From the NCBI RefSeq assembly GCF_003344965.1, contig NZ_CP031194.1, positions 7,378,001 through 7,442,000 on the forward strand: a stretch of 64,000 nt of DNA, written 5' to 3'. This stretch comes from Streptomyces paludis. Lineage in GTDB: Bacteria > Actinomycetota > Actinomycetes > Streptomycetales > Streptomycetaceae. Shown piece after piece: positions 33,420-42,195 of this stretch (its first letter is position 1; each line of letters opens with the position of its first letter). Under the pieces are notes generated by a model. The model made no database searches, had not been told where the DNA came from, and saw nothing but the letters and a program-made list of their open reading frames with translations. Position numbers and translations under genes: made by a program.

Positions 33420-35612
33420 GTGAAAACCCTGCTCGTCGACAACTACGACTCGTACACGTACAACCTGTTCCAGCTGATCGCCGAGGTCAACGGCGAGGAG
33501 CCGGTGGTCGTCCTCAATGACACCCCGGCCGGCGAGGTCCCGGATCTCCGCGACTTCGACAATGTGGTGGTGTCACCGGGACCCGGACACCCCGGAAAGC
33601 CCCGTGACTTCGGGATCAGCGCGATCCTGCTGGCCCGGTCGCCCCTTCCCGTCCTGGGCGTCTGCCTCGGCCACCAGGGCATCGCGGCGGGGGAGCGCGC
33701 CCGGGTGGCGCCCGCGCCCCGACCCCGGCACGGACATCTCTCCCGGATCCGGCACAACGGCGAGGACCTGTTCCGCGGACTGCCGCAGGACTTCACCGCC
33801 GTCCGCTACCACTCGCTGTCCGTGCGCGAGCCGCTGCCCGCGAGCCTCCAGGCCACGGCCTGGGCCGAGGACGGTGTGCTGATGGGACTGCGGCACCGCA
33901 CCCGGCCGCTGTGGGGCGTGCAGTTCCACCCGGAGTCCATCCTCACGGAGTTCGGCCACCGGCTGCTCCTGAACTTCCGGAACCTCACCGAGACCCGGCC
34001 CCGCCCCGCGAATCCCCGTACCCGCGAGGGAGGTTCCCCCACCGCGCGGACCGGGTCCGAGGCCGCGCCGGTGACCGCGCGGGCGACCGCGTCCGCCCCC
34101 CTGACGGCGGCGGTCCTCCCCGGCCCCCGGCGCCCGGCCCCCGCGGCCGGCTACCGGCTGCACACCCGCCGGATCGCCACCGCCGTCGACACCGAGGCCG
34201 CCTTCACCCGGCTGTACGCCGACGCCCCGAAGGCGTTCTGGCTGGACAGCTCCCAGGTCGAGGAGGGACGGTCGCGCTTCTCCTTCCTCGGCGACGGCAG
34301 CGGCCCGCTGGCCGAGTTCGTCCGGTACGACGTCGAGACCGGCGTCTGCGAGATCGAACGCGAAGGACGGCCCCCGCGCACCGTCCGGACGAGCGTCTTC
34401 GACTACCTCAAGCAGCAGCTGACGGCCCGTCATGTCGACCCCGGCGAGCTGCCCTTCGACTTCACCGGCGGCTATGTCGGCTACTTCGGCTACGAGCTGA
34501 AGGCCGACTGCGGCTCCCCGAACCGGCACCGGGCCACCACCCCGGACGCCTGCTGGCTCTTCGCCGACCGGCTGATCGCCGTGGACCACCGCGACGGCCA
34601 CACCTACGCCGTCTGCCTCGCCGAGAACACCCCCCGAGGCACCCGCGCCGCCACCGACTGGCTCGACAGCACCCTCGCCCAGCTGAGCTTCGTGGCGGCG
34701 GCCGAACCCGCCGCGCCCCCGCCGCCGTCCGCACCGGACCCCGGCGCCGCCGAACCCTGGCTGGTCCGGGACCGTACGGCCTATCTCGCCGACATCGAGG
34801 CATGCCACCGTGAGCTGAACGCCGGCACGAGCTACGAGATCTGTCTGACCAACGCCGCCCGGCTGCCCGCGCCCGACGATTCCTACGCCTTCTACCGGGT
34901 ACTCCGCCGGCTCAACCCCGCGCCGTACGGGGCCTTCCTGAGGTTCGGCGAGCTGGACGTGGCCGGCTCGTCCCCCGAACGGTTCCTCCGGATCACCCGG
35001 GACGGGCTCGCCGAGGCCCGGCCCATCAAGGGCACCGCGCCCCGCGACAGCCGGCCCGAGGAGGACGCCCGGCTCCGCGACTCGCTCGCCGCGGACCCCA
35101 AGACCCGCGCCGAGAACCTGATGATCGTCGACCTCCTCCGCAACGACCTGGGCCGGGTCAGCGAGACCGGCACCGTACGGGTGACCGGCCTGATGACCAC
35201 CGAAACCTACGCCACCGTGCACCAGCTGGTCTCCACCGTCGAAGGCCGGCTCCGCGCCGGCACGGACGCGGTGGACTGCGTCCGCGCCTGCTTCCCCGGC
35301 GGCTCGATGACCGGAGCGCCGAAGCTCCGCACCATGGAGATCATCGACTCCCTGGAGACCGAGGCCCGCGGGGTGTACTCCGGCTCCCTCGGCTACCTCG
35401 GCTGCGGCGGCGGCGCCGACCTCAACATCGTGATCCGCACCGCCGTCCTCACCGGCGGACAGACCCACCTGGGCGCCGGCGGCGCCATCGTGCTCGGCTC
35501 GGACCCCGTCGCCGAGTACGACGAGATGCTCCTGAAGACCGCCGCCCAGATGCGCGCCCACCACGACGTCCTGGCCGCCGGGCCCGCGCCCGTACAGGAG
35601 CCGGTCCGGTGA
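33420..35612 (+). CDS. pabAB: fused aminodeoxychorismate synthase (PabA-PabB)
   Basis: A 730-residue fusion from GTG 33420 with a strong AGGGAGGTGAG site. The N-terminal glutaminase half has LLVDNYDSYTYNLFQ, VVVSPGPGHP, the nucleophile region LGVCLGHQGIA (Cys about 83) and VQFHPESI. After a Pro/Ala linker (about 190-245) the PabB half carries ARPIKGTAPR, MIVDLLRNDLGRVS and PGGSMTGAPKLRTMEIID. Lys in PIKGT is characteristic of aminodeoxychorismate synthase, whereas TrpE-type enzymes have Ala there. It makes 4-amino-4-deoxychorismate, the 4-aminobenzoate precursor; no lyase (PabC) is in the window. Fused PabAB is common in natural-product clusters. Confidence 0.93.
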   Translation: MKTLLVDNYDSYTYNLFQLIAEVNGEEPVVVLNDTPAGEVPDLRDFDNVVVSPGPGHPGKPRDFGISAILLARSPLPVLGVCLGHQGIAAGERARVAPAPRPRHGHLSRIRHNGEDLFRGLPQDFTAVRYHSLSVREPLPASLQATAWAEDGVLMGLRHRTRPLWGVQFHPESILTEFGHRLLLNFRNLTETRPRPANPRTREGGSPTARTGSEAAPVTARATASAPLTAAVLPGPRRPAPAAGYRLHTRRIATAVDTEAAFTRLYADAPKAFWLDSSQVEEGRSRFSFLGDGSGPLAEFVRYDVETGVCEIEREGRPPRTVRTSVFDYLKQQLTARHVDPGELPFDFTGGYVGYFGYELKADCGSPNRHRATTPDACWLFADRLIAVDHRDGHTYAVCLAENTPRGTRAATDWLDSTLAQLSFVAAAEPAAPPPPSAPDPGAAEPWLVRDRTAYLADIEACHRELNAGTSYEICLTNAARLPAPDDSYAFYRVLRRLNPAPYGAFLRFGELDVAGSSPERFLRITRDGLAEARPIKGTAPRDSRPEEDARLRDSLAADPKTRAENLMIVDLLRNDLGRVSETGTVRVTGLMTTETYATVHQLVSTVEGRLRAGTDAVDCVRACFPGGSMTGAPKLRTMEIIDSLETEARGVYSGSLGYLGCGGGADLNIVIRTAVLTGGQTHLGAGGAIVLGSDPVAEYDEMLLKTAAQMRAHHDVLAAGPAPVQEPVR

Positions 35613-37111
35613 CGCCCCCGCCCACCGCCGCCGGGAACCTGGCGGCCCGGCTCGCCGCGCTGGCCGAACACCGCGGCTGGACGTCCCGCCCCGCCTTCCA
35701 CCAGGACCACCGCACCTGGACCCACGGCGAGGTGCACGGCCTCGCGGCCCGCGCCGCGAGCGTCCTGGCCGGCCACGGAGTGCGCCCCGGCGACCGGGTC
35801 CTGCTCGCCCTGCCCGACTCCCTCGCCTGGGTGACGGCCTTTCTCGCCGTCGCCCGGCTCGGCGCGGTCGCGGTGCTGGTCAATCCGGAACTGCCCCCGG
35901 ACGAGATCGACTTCATGGCCAAGGACGCCGACGCCGCGCTCTGTGTGACCGGACCTGGCCCGGCCGAGCGGTTCGCCGGACGCGCCCGGCTGGGCGGCGA
36001 CCAGCTCGTCGCCCTCACCCCGGACGCGCCGCCCGCCACCGACGCGCACCCGGCAGGACCCCGCACGCCCCTCTACATCCAGTACACCTCCGGCACCACC
36101 GGCCCGCCCAAGGGAGTGGTGCACGGCCACGGCGACCCGGAGACTTATCACACACTCATCGGCGACCGGCTGCTGCGGATCACCGAGGACGACGTCACCC
36201 TCTCGGTCTCCAAGCTGTTCTACGCCTACGGCTTCGGCAACGCCTTCGTCTTCCCGCTCTTCTCCGGCTCCTCCGCCGTCCTGGTGGACCACCGGCCGAA
36301 CCCCGCCGCCGTCGACGAACTCGTCGCCCGCCACCGGGTCACCCTGCTGTACTCCGTACCCTCCGCGTACGCCGCGCTCGTCACCGACCGCGCGTCCGGA
36401 CACGGAAGATGCTTCGCCTCCGTACGGGCGGCCGTCTCGGCCGGCGAGGCGATGCCCGCCGAACTCGGCGAGCGCGTCACCGAACTGCTCGGCGCCCCCG
36501 TGCTGGAACAGATCGGCTCCACCGAGGCCGGGCACGCCTTCTGCGCCAACAGCCCCGCCCACAACACCCCGGGCACCGTCGGCCGCCCCGTCCCCGGCTT
36601 CGAAGTGGAGCTGCGCGACCGCGCGGGGCGCCCCGTACCGGACGGCGCCGAGGGCGAACTCTGGCTCCGCGGACCGACGGTGACCAGCGGCTATCTGAAC
36701 CGTCCCGAGGAGACGGCGCGCACCCTCGTGGACGGCTGGCTCGCCACCCGGGACCTGGCCCGGCGCGAACCGGACGGCACCTACCGCCATCTGGGCCGGG
36801 CCGACGACATGGAGATGGTCGGCGGCATCACCGTCTCGCCCCTGGAGGTGGAGGCCGTACTGCGCACCCATCCGGCGGTACGGGAAGCCGTCGTCGTCGC
36901 CGTGCCCGACGAGCGCGGCGCCACCGGACTGCGCGCGTACGTCGTCACCGCCACCACGGCCCCACCGGGCCTGGAGGCCGAACTCATCACGCTCGCCCGC
37001 GGCGCCCTGGCCGCCTTCAAGGTGCCCAGAGCCGTCCACGTCGTGGCGTCGCTGCCCCGCACCCCCACCGGAAAACTCCGCCGCCACCTCGCCCGCCACG
37101 GCGCGTGGTGA
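35609..37111 (+). CDS. benzoate-CoA-ligase-like adenylate-forming enzyme
   Basis: A 500-residue protein coupled to PabAB by a GTGA overlap. Core motifs: LYIQYTSGTTGPPKGVVHGHG (about 151-171), IGSTEAGHAF (A5), WLATRDLARREPDGTYRHLGRADDM (A7-A8) and catalytic Lys in RTPTGKLRR (about 490). Substrate-side residues and overall layout are those of benzoate/aminobenzoate CoA ligases. Being fused translationally to an aminodeoxychorismate synthase, it most likely activates 4-aminobenzoate or a derivative to its CoA or carrier thioester. Confidence 0.85.
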   Translation: MTPPPTAAGNLAARLAALAEHRGWTSRPAFHQDHRTWTHGEVHGLAARAASVLAGHGVRPGDRVLLALPDSLAWVTAFLAVARLGAVAVLVNPELPPDEIDFMAKDADAALCVTGPGPAERFAGRARLGGDQLVALTPDAPPATDAHPAGPRTPLYIQYTSGTTGPPKGVVHGHGDPETYHTLIGDRLLRITEDDVTLSVSKLFYAYGFGNAFVFPLFSGSSAVLVDHRPNPAAVDELVARHRVTLLYSVPSAYAALVTDRASGHGRCFASVRAAVSAGEAMPAELGERVTELLGAPVLEQIGSTEAGHAFCANSPAHNTPGTVGRPVPGFEVELRDRAGRPVPDGAEGELWLRGPTVTSGYLNRPEETARTLVDGWLATRDLARREPDGTYRHLGRADDMEMVGGITVSPLEVEAVLRTHPAVREAVVVAVPDERGATGLRAYVVTATTAPPGLEAELITLARGALAAFKVPRAVHVVASLPRTPTGKLRRHLARHGAW

Positions 37112-37152
37112 CGGTGGCCGCGACCATGAACACCGCAGAAAGGAACAGGCCC

Positions 37153-38763
37153 GTGCGACAGCCGCAGCCCATGCTCTCCGATCGTGGTTTCTACCTGGGT
37201 CCCCTCTTCGAGCAGGCGGCCGCCCGGCACGGAGCCGTCCCGGTCACCCTGGACCGTCCGCTCGACATCAGCCCCGGACTCGGGCTCGACCTCAGCTATC
37301 CGGTGCTGGCCGGCCTGGTCGAGGAGCTGTCCGGCCGGCTGTGGGAGGCCGGCGTCCGGCCGTCCGAGCAGGTCGCCGTCCACAAGACGGACAACGCCGA
37401 CATCGCCCTGCTGGCCTGCGCGGTCTCCCGGATCGGCGCCGTCCCCGTACTCCTCTCCCCGGGCCTCGACGGCCCCGTCGTCGGCCAGCTGCTGGCCCGC
37501 CTGCACGACCCCTGGCTGATCACCGACCGCGCCAAGCTGACCGGCCCGCTCGCGGACGCCGGCGGCGCCGCGCCCGTACGGCGGACCCTCACCGTGGACG
37601 ACGGACCCGGCGCCGTACCGCTGGACAAGTACGCCGGAGCCGCGCCCCACGCGGCGGTCCGGCTGCACCCCCGCGAACCCGCGCTGATCACCCACAGCTC
37701 GGGCACCACGGGCGTCCCCAAGCTCGCCGTGCACTGCGCCGCCACCATGTGGAACCGGCTCGTCCCGCAGAAGGCCATGGGCTGGCCCACCCGGGGCGAG
37801 AACGCCGCGCTGCACATGTCCTTCGCCCACTCCCGCTTCTACCATCTGCTCGGCGTACTGCTGCACTTCGGCAGCCCGCTGCTGCTCCTCACCGACCCGG
37901 AACCCGCCGCGGCCGGCCCCCTGCTCGCCCGGCACCGCCCCGGCATCGTCGAGACCCACCCCAACACCTTCGTCCTGTGGGAGGAGCTGGCGGACGCGCC
38001 CGGCGCGCCGCTGTCCCGCGTCCGCTCGTACGGCTCCACCTTCGACGCCATCCACCCGCGCACCGTGCAACGGCTGCTCGGGGCCTCGCGGCGGCGCTCC
38101 CCCTGGCTGATGCAGCTGTACGGACAGAGCGAGACGGGCCCGGTCGCGTTCCAGTGGTACACCCGGCGCGGCGCCGCGCGCGCCGACGGCCGCCGCGTCG
38201 GGATCCCGATCCCCGGCTTCACCCGGATACGGATCGCGGGCGACGACGGCCGGCGCGCCGAGCCCGGGACACCGGGCCGGATCGAGGCCCGCACCCGGGG
38301 CCGGATCCTGACGTACCTCGGCGCCCGCGACACCTACGACCGCCAACTCGACGGCGAATGGTGGCAGATGGGCGACATGGGATATCGGAGCCGGTGGGGC
38401 GCGCTGTATCTGATCGACCGTGAGATTGACCGGATCGACTCCGTGCACAGCAATCTGGAGATCGAGGACACACTGATGTCCCGGCTCGACGAACTGCGCG
38501 AGGTCGTCATCGTCCGCGGCGCCGACCACGAGCCCGTGCCGGTGGTGTGTGTCCGGGGCGAACAGCCCCTGGACCCGGGGCGCTGGCGGGAGGCCACCGC
38601 CGATCTGCCGCCGATGGCGGAGCCCCGGCAGTGGCGGTTCGACGAACTGCCGATGACCGCCACCTGGAAGGTCAAGCGGGTGGAGATCACCCGCATGCTC
38701 ACCGAGAGCGCCACCCCGGCCGGCGCCGTCGCCACCGCCGTCCGGCCCGGCAGTGGCGGCTGA
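37153..38763 (+). CDS. second adenylate-forming acyl-CoA-ligase-like enzyme
   Basis: A 536-residue protein; GTG 37153 is preferred because AAAGGAAC ends seven to eight bases upstream, although GTG 37108 (overlapping the previous stop) and ATG 37126 are in frame. Motifs: ITHSSGTTGVPKLAVH (about 176-191), LYGQSETGPVAFQW, GDMGYRSRWGALYLIDREIDRID and a C-terminal TATWKVKRVEITRM with the likely catalytic Lys. The loop after motif A7 is divergent (IDREIDRIDSVHSN instead of GRxDxxIK), so the substrate or acceptor may be unusual. A fatty or second aromatic acid partner is possible; unknown. Confidence 0.78.
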   Translation: MRQPQPMLSDRGFYLGPLFEQAAARHGAVPVTLDRPLDISPGLGLDLSYPVLAGLVEELSGRLWEAGVRPSEQVAVHKTDNADIALLACAVSRIGAVPVLLSPGLDGPVVGQLLARLHDPWLITDRAKLTGPLADAGGAAPVRRTLTVDDGPGAVPLDKYAGAAPHAAVRLHPREPALITHSSGTTGVPKLAVHCAATMWNRLVPQKAMGWPTRGENAALHMSFAHSRFYHLLGVLLHFGSPLLLLTDPEPAAAGPLLARHRPGIVETHPNTFVLWEELADAPGAPLSRVRSYGSTFDAIHPRTVQRLLGASRRRSPWLMQLYGQSETGPVAFQWYTRRGAARADGRRVGIPIPGFTRIRIAGDDGRRAEPGTPGRIEARTRGRILTYLGARDTYDRQLDGEWWQMGDMGYRSRWGALYLIDREIDRIDSVHSNLEIEDTLMSRLDELREVVIVRGADHEPVPVVCVRGEQPLDPGRWREATADLPPMAEPRQWRFDELPMTATWKVKRVEITRMLTESATPAGAVATAVRPGSGG

Positions 38764-38764
38764 C

Positions 38765-39943
38765 ATGGCGCATGTCGTCGTGGTGGGCGCCGGCCCCGTG
38801 GGCCTGTCGGCGGCGCTCGGCCTGCGGGCGCACGGACTGCCGGTCACCCTTCTGGAGGCGGATCCCCAGGGCCGCCAACGGCCGGGCAGCCGCGCCCTGT
38901 TCGTCCACCGGGAGAGTCTGGCGCTGCTCGACGGGATGCGGCCGGGACTGGCCGGCACGATCACCTCGTACGGCAGCACCTGGCACACCCGGCGCACGCT
39001 CTACCGGGGCCGCGAGGTGTACGCCCGTACCTTCCCGGCGCCCGAGGGCCCGCCGCCCTTCACCAGCCTGCGCCAGGTCGACACCGAACGGTTCCTCCTC
39101 GCCGCCTGCGAGGACGCCGGGGTGGACATCGTCTGGGACGCCCGGGTGACCGATGTACGGGTCACCCCCACCGGCGTCGCCCTCACCGGCGAGGACGGGC
39201 GCGGCTGGACGGGCAGCCATGTCATCGCCGCCGACGGCGCCCGCTCGGCGGTCCGGCGCCTGCTGGACATCCCCATGGAGGGCAGCCACGCGGACGGATT
39301 CCACGTGGTCGCGGACATCGCCGACATCCCGGGGGCCGAACTCCCGCTGGAGCGGGTCTTCCACTACGAACACCCCGGGGCCGGCGGACGCACGGTGATG
39401 CGGGTGCCCTTCACCGGGGGCTTCCAGGTGGATCTCCAGTGCCGGGAGGACGATCCGGAGGAGTCCTACGGGAGCGAGGAGGCGGCGCGCCGGTGGCTGC
39501 CGGGGATCGTGGGGGAGAGATACGCCGAGCGCGTCCTCTGGGTGTCGACGTACCGCTTCCTGCGCAAGGTGGCGGCCTCGTTCACCGACCCCCGCCACCG
39601 GGTGCTGCTCGTCGGCGAGGCCGCCCATCTCTTCCCGCCCTTCGGCGCCCGCGGCATGAACAGCGGTATCGCGGACGCGGCGGCAGCGGCGGCGGCCGTC
39701 GCCGCGGGCACCGAGGAGGCCGTCGCGGAGTTCGCCGCCGCCCGCCGGGCGGCGGCCCTGTTCAACAGCGCGGCGGCCGGCACGGCCCTGGACCATCTGC
39801 GGCCCCGGCGCCGGATCGTCCGGGCCAGACAACGGGCCGCCGCCGCGCTCGCACCCGTACTGCCGCGGTGCGGCGCCTGGCTGGAGCACGCGCCCTACGG
39901 GCCGCGCACCGGCTCACCCGCGAGCGCCGGCCGCACCTACTGA
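38765..39943 (+). CDS. FAD-dependent aromatic monooxygenase (group A)
   Basis: A 392-residue flavoprotein from ATG 38765, one base after the ligase stop (GTG 38753 is an alternative). Motifs: VVVVGAGPVGLSAALGLRAHG (about 4-24), HVIAADGARSAVRRLLD (DG motif) and RVLLVGEAAHLFPPFGARGMNSGIADA (a GD motif with Glu in place of Asp). It is short, without the C-terminal thioredoxin-like domain of large phenol hydroxylases, like 4-hydroxybenzoate hydroxylases. Probably hydroxylates, or oxidatively decarboxylates, the 4-aminobenzoate-derived unit. Confidence 0.85.
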   Translation: MAHVVVVGAGPVGLSAALGLRAHGLPVTLLEADPQGRQRPGSRALFVHRESLALLDGMRPGLAGTITSYGSTWHTRRTLYRGREVYARTFPAPEGPPPFTSLRQVDTERFLLAACEDAGVDIVWDARVTDVRVTPTGVALTGEDGRGWTGSHVIAADGARSAVRRLLDIPMEGSHADGFHVVADIADIPGAELPLERVFHYEHPGAGGRTVMRVPFTGGFQVDLQCREDDPEESYGSEEAARRWLPGIVGERYAERVLWVSTYRFLRKVAASFTDPRHRVLLVGEAAHLFPPFGARGMNSGIADAAAAAAAVAAGTEEAVAEFAAARRAAALFNSAAAGTALDHLRPRRRIVRARQRAAAALAPVLPRCGAWLEHAPYGPRTGSPASAGRTY

Positions 39944-39959
39944 AAGAGAGAGTCCGACC

Positions 39960-40451
39960 ATGATCAAGAACGACAGCACGCCGCGTGTGGCGCTCAAGAA
40001 GACAACCCCCGAGGTGTCCGGCGCGATGGGCGCGCTGCACGGCGCCGCCGTCTCCGCCGCGCGGGACGCCAAGGTGGAACCGGAGCTGCTGGAACTCATC
40101 AGGATCCGCGCCTCGCAGATCAACGGCTGCGCGTTCTGCCTCGACATGCACACGAAGGACGCCCGTGCCCAGGGCGAGAGCGAGCAGCGTGTCCACGCGC
40201 TGAACGCCTGGCAGGAGACGCCCTTCTTCACCGAACGGGAGCGCGCCGCCCTCGCGCTGACCGAGGCGGTCACCCTCGTCCACGACGGCCGGGTCCCCGA
40301 CGAGGTCTACGCGCGGGCCGCGGAGGTCTTCGACGAGGCACAGCTCGCCGCGGTGATCTGGGCGGCCACCGTCATCAACGCGTACAACCGGATCGCGATC
40401 GCGACCCGTATGGTGCCGGGGGCGTACCAGCCGGCCCCGAGAGAGAGCTGA
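39960..40451 (+). CDS. carboxymuconolactone decarboxylase/AhpD-like protein
   Basis: A 163-residue protein with AAAGAGAGAG before the ATG. The CxxC-type active-site helix reads LIRIRASQINGCAFCLDMHTKDAR (Cys pair about 58 and 61, His about 65), the AhpD/alkylhydroperoxidase signature; the rest is helical. Likely a thiol-dependent antioxidant protein, possibly protecting against peroxide from the flavin and metallo-oxygenases. Last gene of this cluster. Confidence 0.88.
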   Translation: MIKNDSTPRVALKKTTPEVSGAMGALHGAAVSAARDAKVEPELLELIRIRASQINGCAFCLDMHTKDARAQGESEQRVHALNAWQETPFFTERERAALALTEAVTLVHDGRVPDEVYARAAEVFDEAQLAAVIWAATVINAYNRIAIATRMVPGAYQPAPRES

Positions 40452-40487
40452 GCGCCCCGCCGGGCCGAACTCCCTGTCTGGGCACGG

Positions 40488-41648
40488 TCAGCGGTCCCGG
40501 CGGGCGTTGAGCCGGGCGGCCCGGCGCGTCAGATGGTCGCGCTCGGCGAGATTGGGGGCCCGGTGGGCCGCCTCGGCGTACAGCCGCGCCGCCGTCGCCA
40601 GGTCGCCGTCGCGCTCGTGCAGATACGCCGCGACCGCGGTGTGGCGGGGCAGCGAGGCGTCCAGCGCCGCGAGCGCCGCCAGACCGGCGCGCGGCCCGTC
40701 GGCCTCCCCGACGGCGACCGCGCGGTTGAGCCGGACGACCGGGCTGTCGTCGGTCAGCCGCGCGAGTTCGTCGTACCACTCGACGATCTGCGGCCAGTCG
40801 GTCTCCCCGGCCGTGGGCGCGTCGGCGTGCAGCGCCGCGATGGCGGCCTGGGCCTGGAACTCGCCCAGCCGGTCACGGGCCAGGGCCGCCTGGAGGATCC
40901 CGACGCCCTCGGCGATCAGCGTGGTGTCCCACCGGCCGCGGTCCTGCTCGGTGAGCGGCACCAGACTGCCGTCGGCCGCGGTCCTGGCGGCCCGCCGGGC
41001 GTGGTGGAGCAGCATGAGGGCGAGCAGCCCGGCCACCTCCGGGTGGTCGATACGGGCCGCGAGCCGCCGGGTGAGCCGGATCGCCTCGGCGGCGAGGTCG
41101 ACATCGCCGGAGTACCCCTCGTTGAAGACGAGGTAGAGGACGCGCAGCACGGTGGCGACCTCGCCGGGCCGGTCGAACCGTACGCCCGAGACGGTGCGTT
41201 TGGCCCGGCTGATCCGCTGCGCCATGGTGGCCTCGGGCACCAGATAGGCCGCGGCGATCTGGCGGGTGGTCAGCCCGCCCACGGCGCGCAGCGTGAGCGC
41301 GACCGCCGACGCCGGGGTCAGCGACGGGTGGGCGCAGAGGAAGTAGAGCTGGAGCGTGTCGTCCACCGCGGGCGCCGGACCGGGCGCCGGCTCCTCCTCG
41401 ACGCGGTACTCCCGCCGGCGCCGGGAGGCGGCGGCGCGCGTCGTGTCGAGGAACTTGCGCCAGGCCACGGTGGTCAGCCAGCCCCGGGGATCCCGCGGCG
41501 GGTCGGCCGGCCAGACCCGCAGCGCCTCGACCAGCGCGTCCTGCACCGCGTCCTCGGCCGCCGCGAAATCGGCTCCGCGGCGGACGAGGACGGCGAGCAC
41601 GCCCGGTGTGAGGCTCCTGAGCAGGGTCTCGTCCATCGGTGACGTCAC
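40488..41648 (-). CDS. ECF42-type RNA polymerase sigma factor
   Basis: A 386-residue protein; GTG 41648 has GGAG six bases upstream and starts three bases after the DGPF gene, ATG 41636 being an alternative. Region 2 lies in FAAAEDAVQDALVEALRVWP with PRGWLTTVAWRKFLD; region 4 in LTTRQIAAAYLVPEATMAQRISRAKRTV. The long helical C-terminus (about 190-386) is TPR-like, typical of group ECF42, which has no anti-sigma factor and is co-encoded with DGPF proteins, as here. The stimulus is unknown. Confidence 0.9.
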   Translation of the reverse strand: MTSPMDETLLRSLTPGVLAVLVRRGADFAAAEDAVQDALVEALRVWPADPPRDPRGWLTTVAWRKFLDTTRAAASRRRREYRVEEEPAPGPAPAVDDTLQLYFLCAHPSLTPASAVALTLRAVGGLTTRQIAAAYLVPEATMAQRISRAKRTVSGVRFDRPGEVATVLRVLYLVFNEGYSGDVDLAAEAIRLTRRLAARIDHPEVAGLLALMLLHHARRAARTAADGSLVPLTEQDRGRWDTTLIAEGVGILQAALARDRLGEFQAQAAIAALHADAPTAGETDWPQIVEWYDELARLTDDSPVVRLNRAVAVGEADGPRAGLAALAALDASLPRHTAVAAYLHERDGDLATAARLYAEAAHRAPNLAERDHLTRRAARLNARRDR

Positions 41649-41651
41649 AGG

Positions 41652-42059
41652 TCACTCCGTGATGGTGGGCGGCGCGGTGAGGAACGGGCGTACCTCCAGC
41701 CACTCGTGGATCGGCCTGCCGCCCGCCCCGGGGGCGGCCGACAGCTCCCCGGCCAGCTCGACGGCGCGTTCGTAGCTGTCGACGTCGATGATCATCCAGC
41801 CGGCGATGAGGTCCTTGGTCTCCGCGAACGGCCCGTCGGTGACCGGCGGACGCCCCTCGCCGTCGTAGCGGACCCACGCGCCCTCGGGCGCGAGCGCCTG
41901 CCCCTCGACGAACTCGCCCGTCTTCTCCAGCCGGGCCGCGAAGTCGTTCATGTACCCCATGTGGGCGGTGATCTCCTCCGGGCTCCACCGGTCCATCGGT
42001 ACGTCGTTGACCGCCGCCGGGGCGCCGCGGTAGTGCTTCAGCAGCAGGTACTTGGCCAT
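41652..42059 (-). CDS. DGPF-domain (YCII-related) protein
   Basis: A 135-residue protein with GAGGAGAAC before ATG 42059. It carries the naming motif DGPFAETKDLIAGWMIIDVDSYERAVELA (about 74-102) of the YCII-related DGPF family. The family is the standard partner and target of ECF42 sigma factors; its biochemical function is unknown. Upstream is a recognisable ECF42-type promoter. Confidence 0.93.
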   Translation of the reverse strand: MAKYLLLKHYRGAPAAVNDVPMDRWSPEEITAHMGYMNDFAARLEKTGEFVEGQALAPEGAWVRYDGEGRPPVTDGPFAETKDLIAGWMIIDVDSYERAVELAGELSAAPGAGGRPIHEWLEVRPFLTAPPTITE

Positions 42060-42111
42060 GGTCGTTCTCCTCGGTGCGGGTGCGGCCCATTGTGGCCGCG
42101 TTCACTCCGGG

Positions 42112-42138
42112 GACGGAGCGGGACGCGGGTTCTCGACA
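42112..42138 (-). promoter_or_regulatory. predicted ECF42 promoter of the DGPF-sigma operon
   Basis: On the minus strand TGTCGA (42138-42133) is followed after 17 bases by CGTC (42115-42112). This matches the ECF42 motif as I know it (TGTCGA at -35, CGA/TC at -10), and the DGPF start follows some 50 bases downstream, consistent with autoregulation. Confidence 0.6.
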
Positions 42139-42195
42139 TCGCCACCCGATTTTTTTACGACTTCTTTTTACGGCTCTCCTCTTACGGCTCTTCTC

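Noticed and set aside
33420..35612. PabAB fusion considered as anthranilate synthase or a PhzE-type enzyme
   Set aside because: The PIKGT motif with Lys marks aminodeoxychorismate synthases; TrpE/PhzE types have Ala at that position, and the glutaminase domain is N-terminal here.
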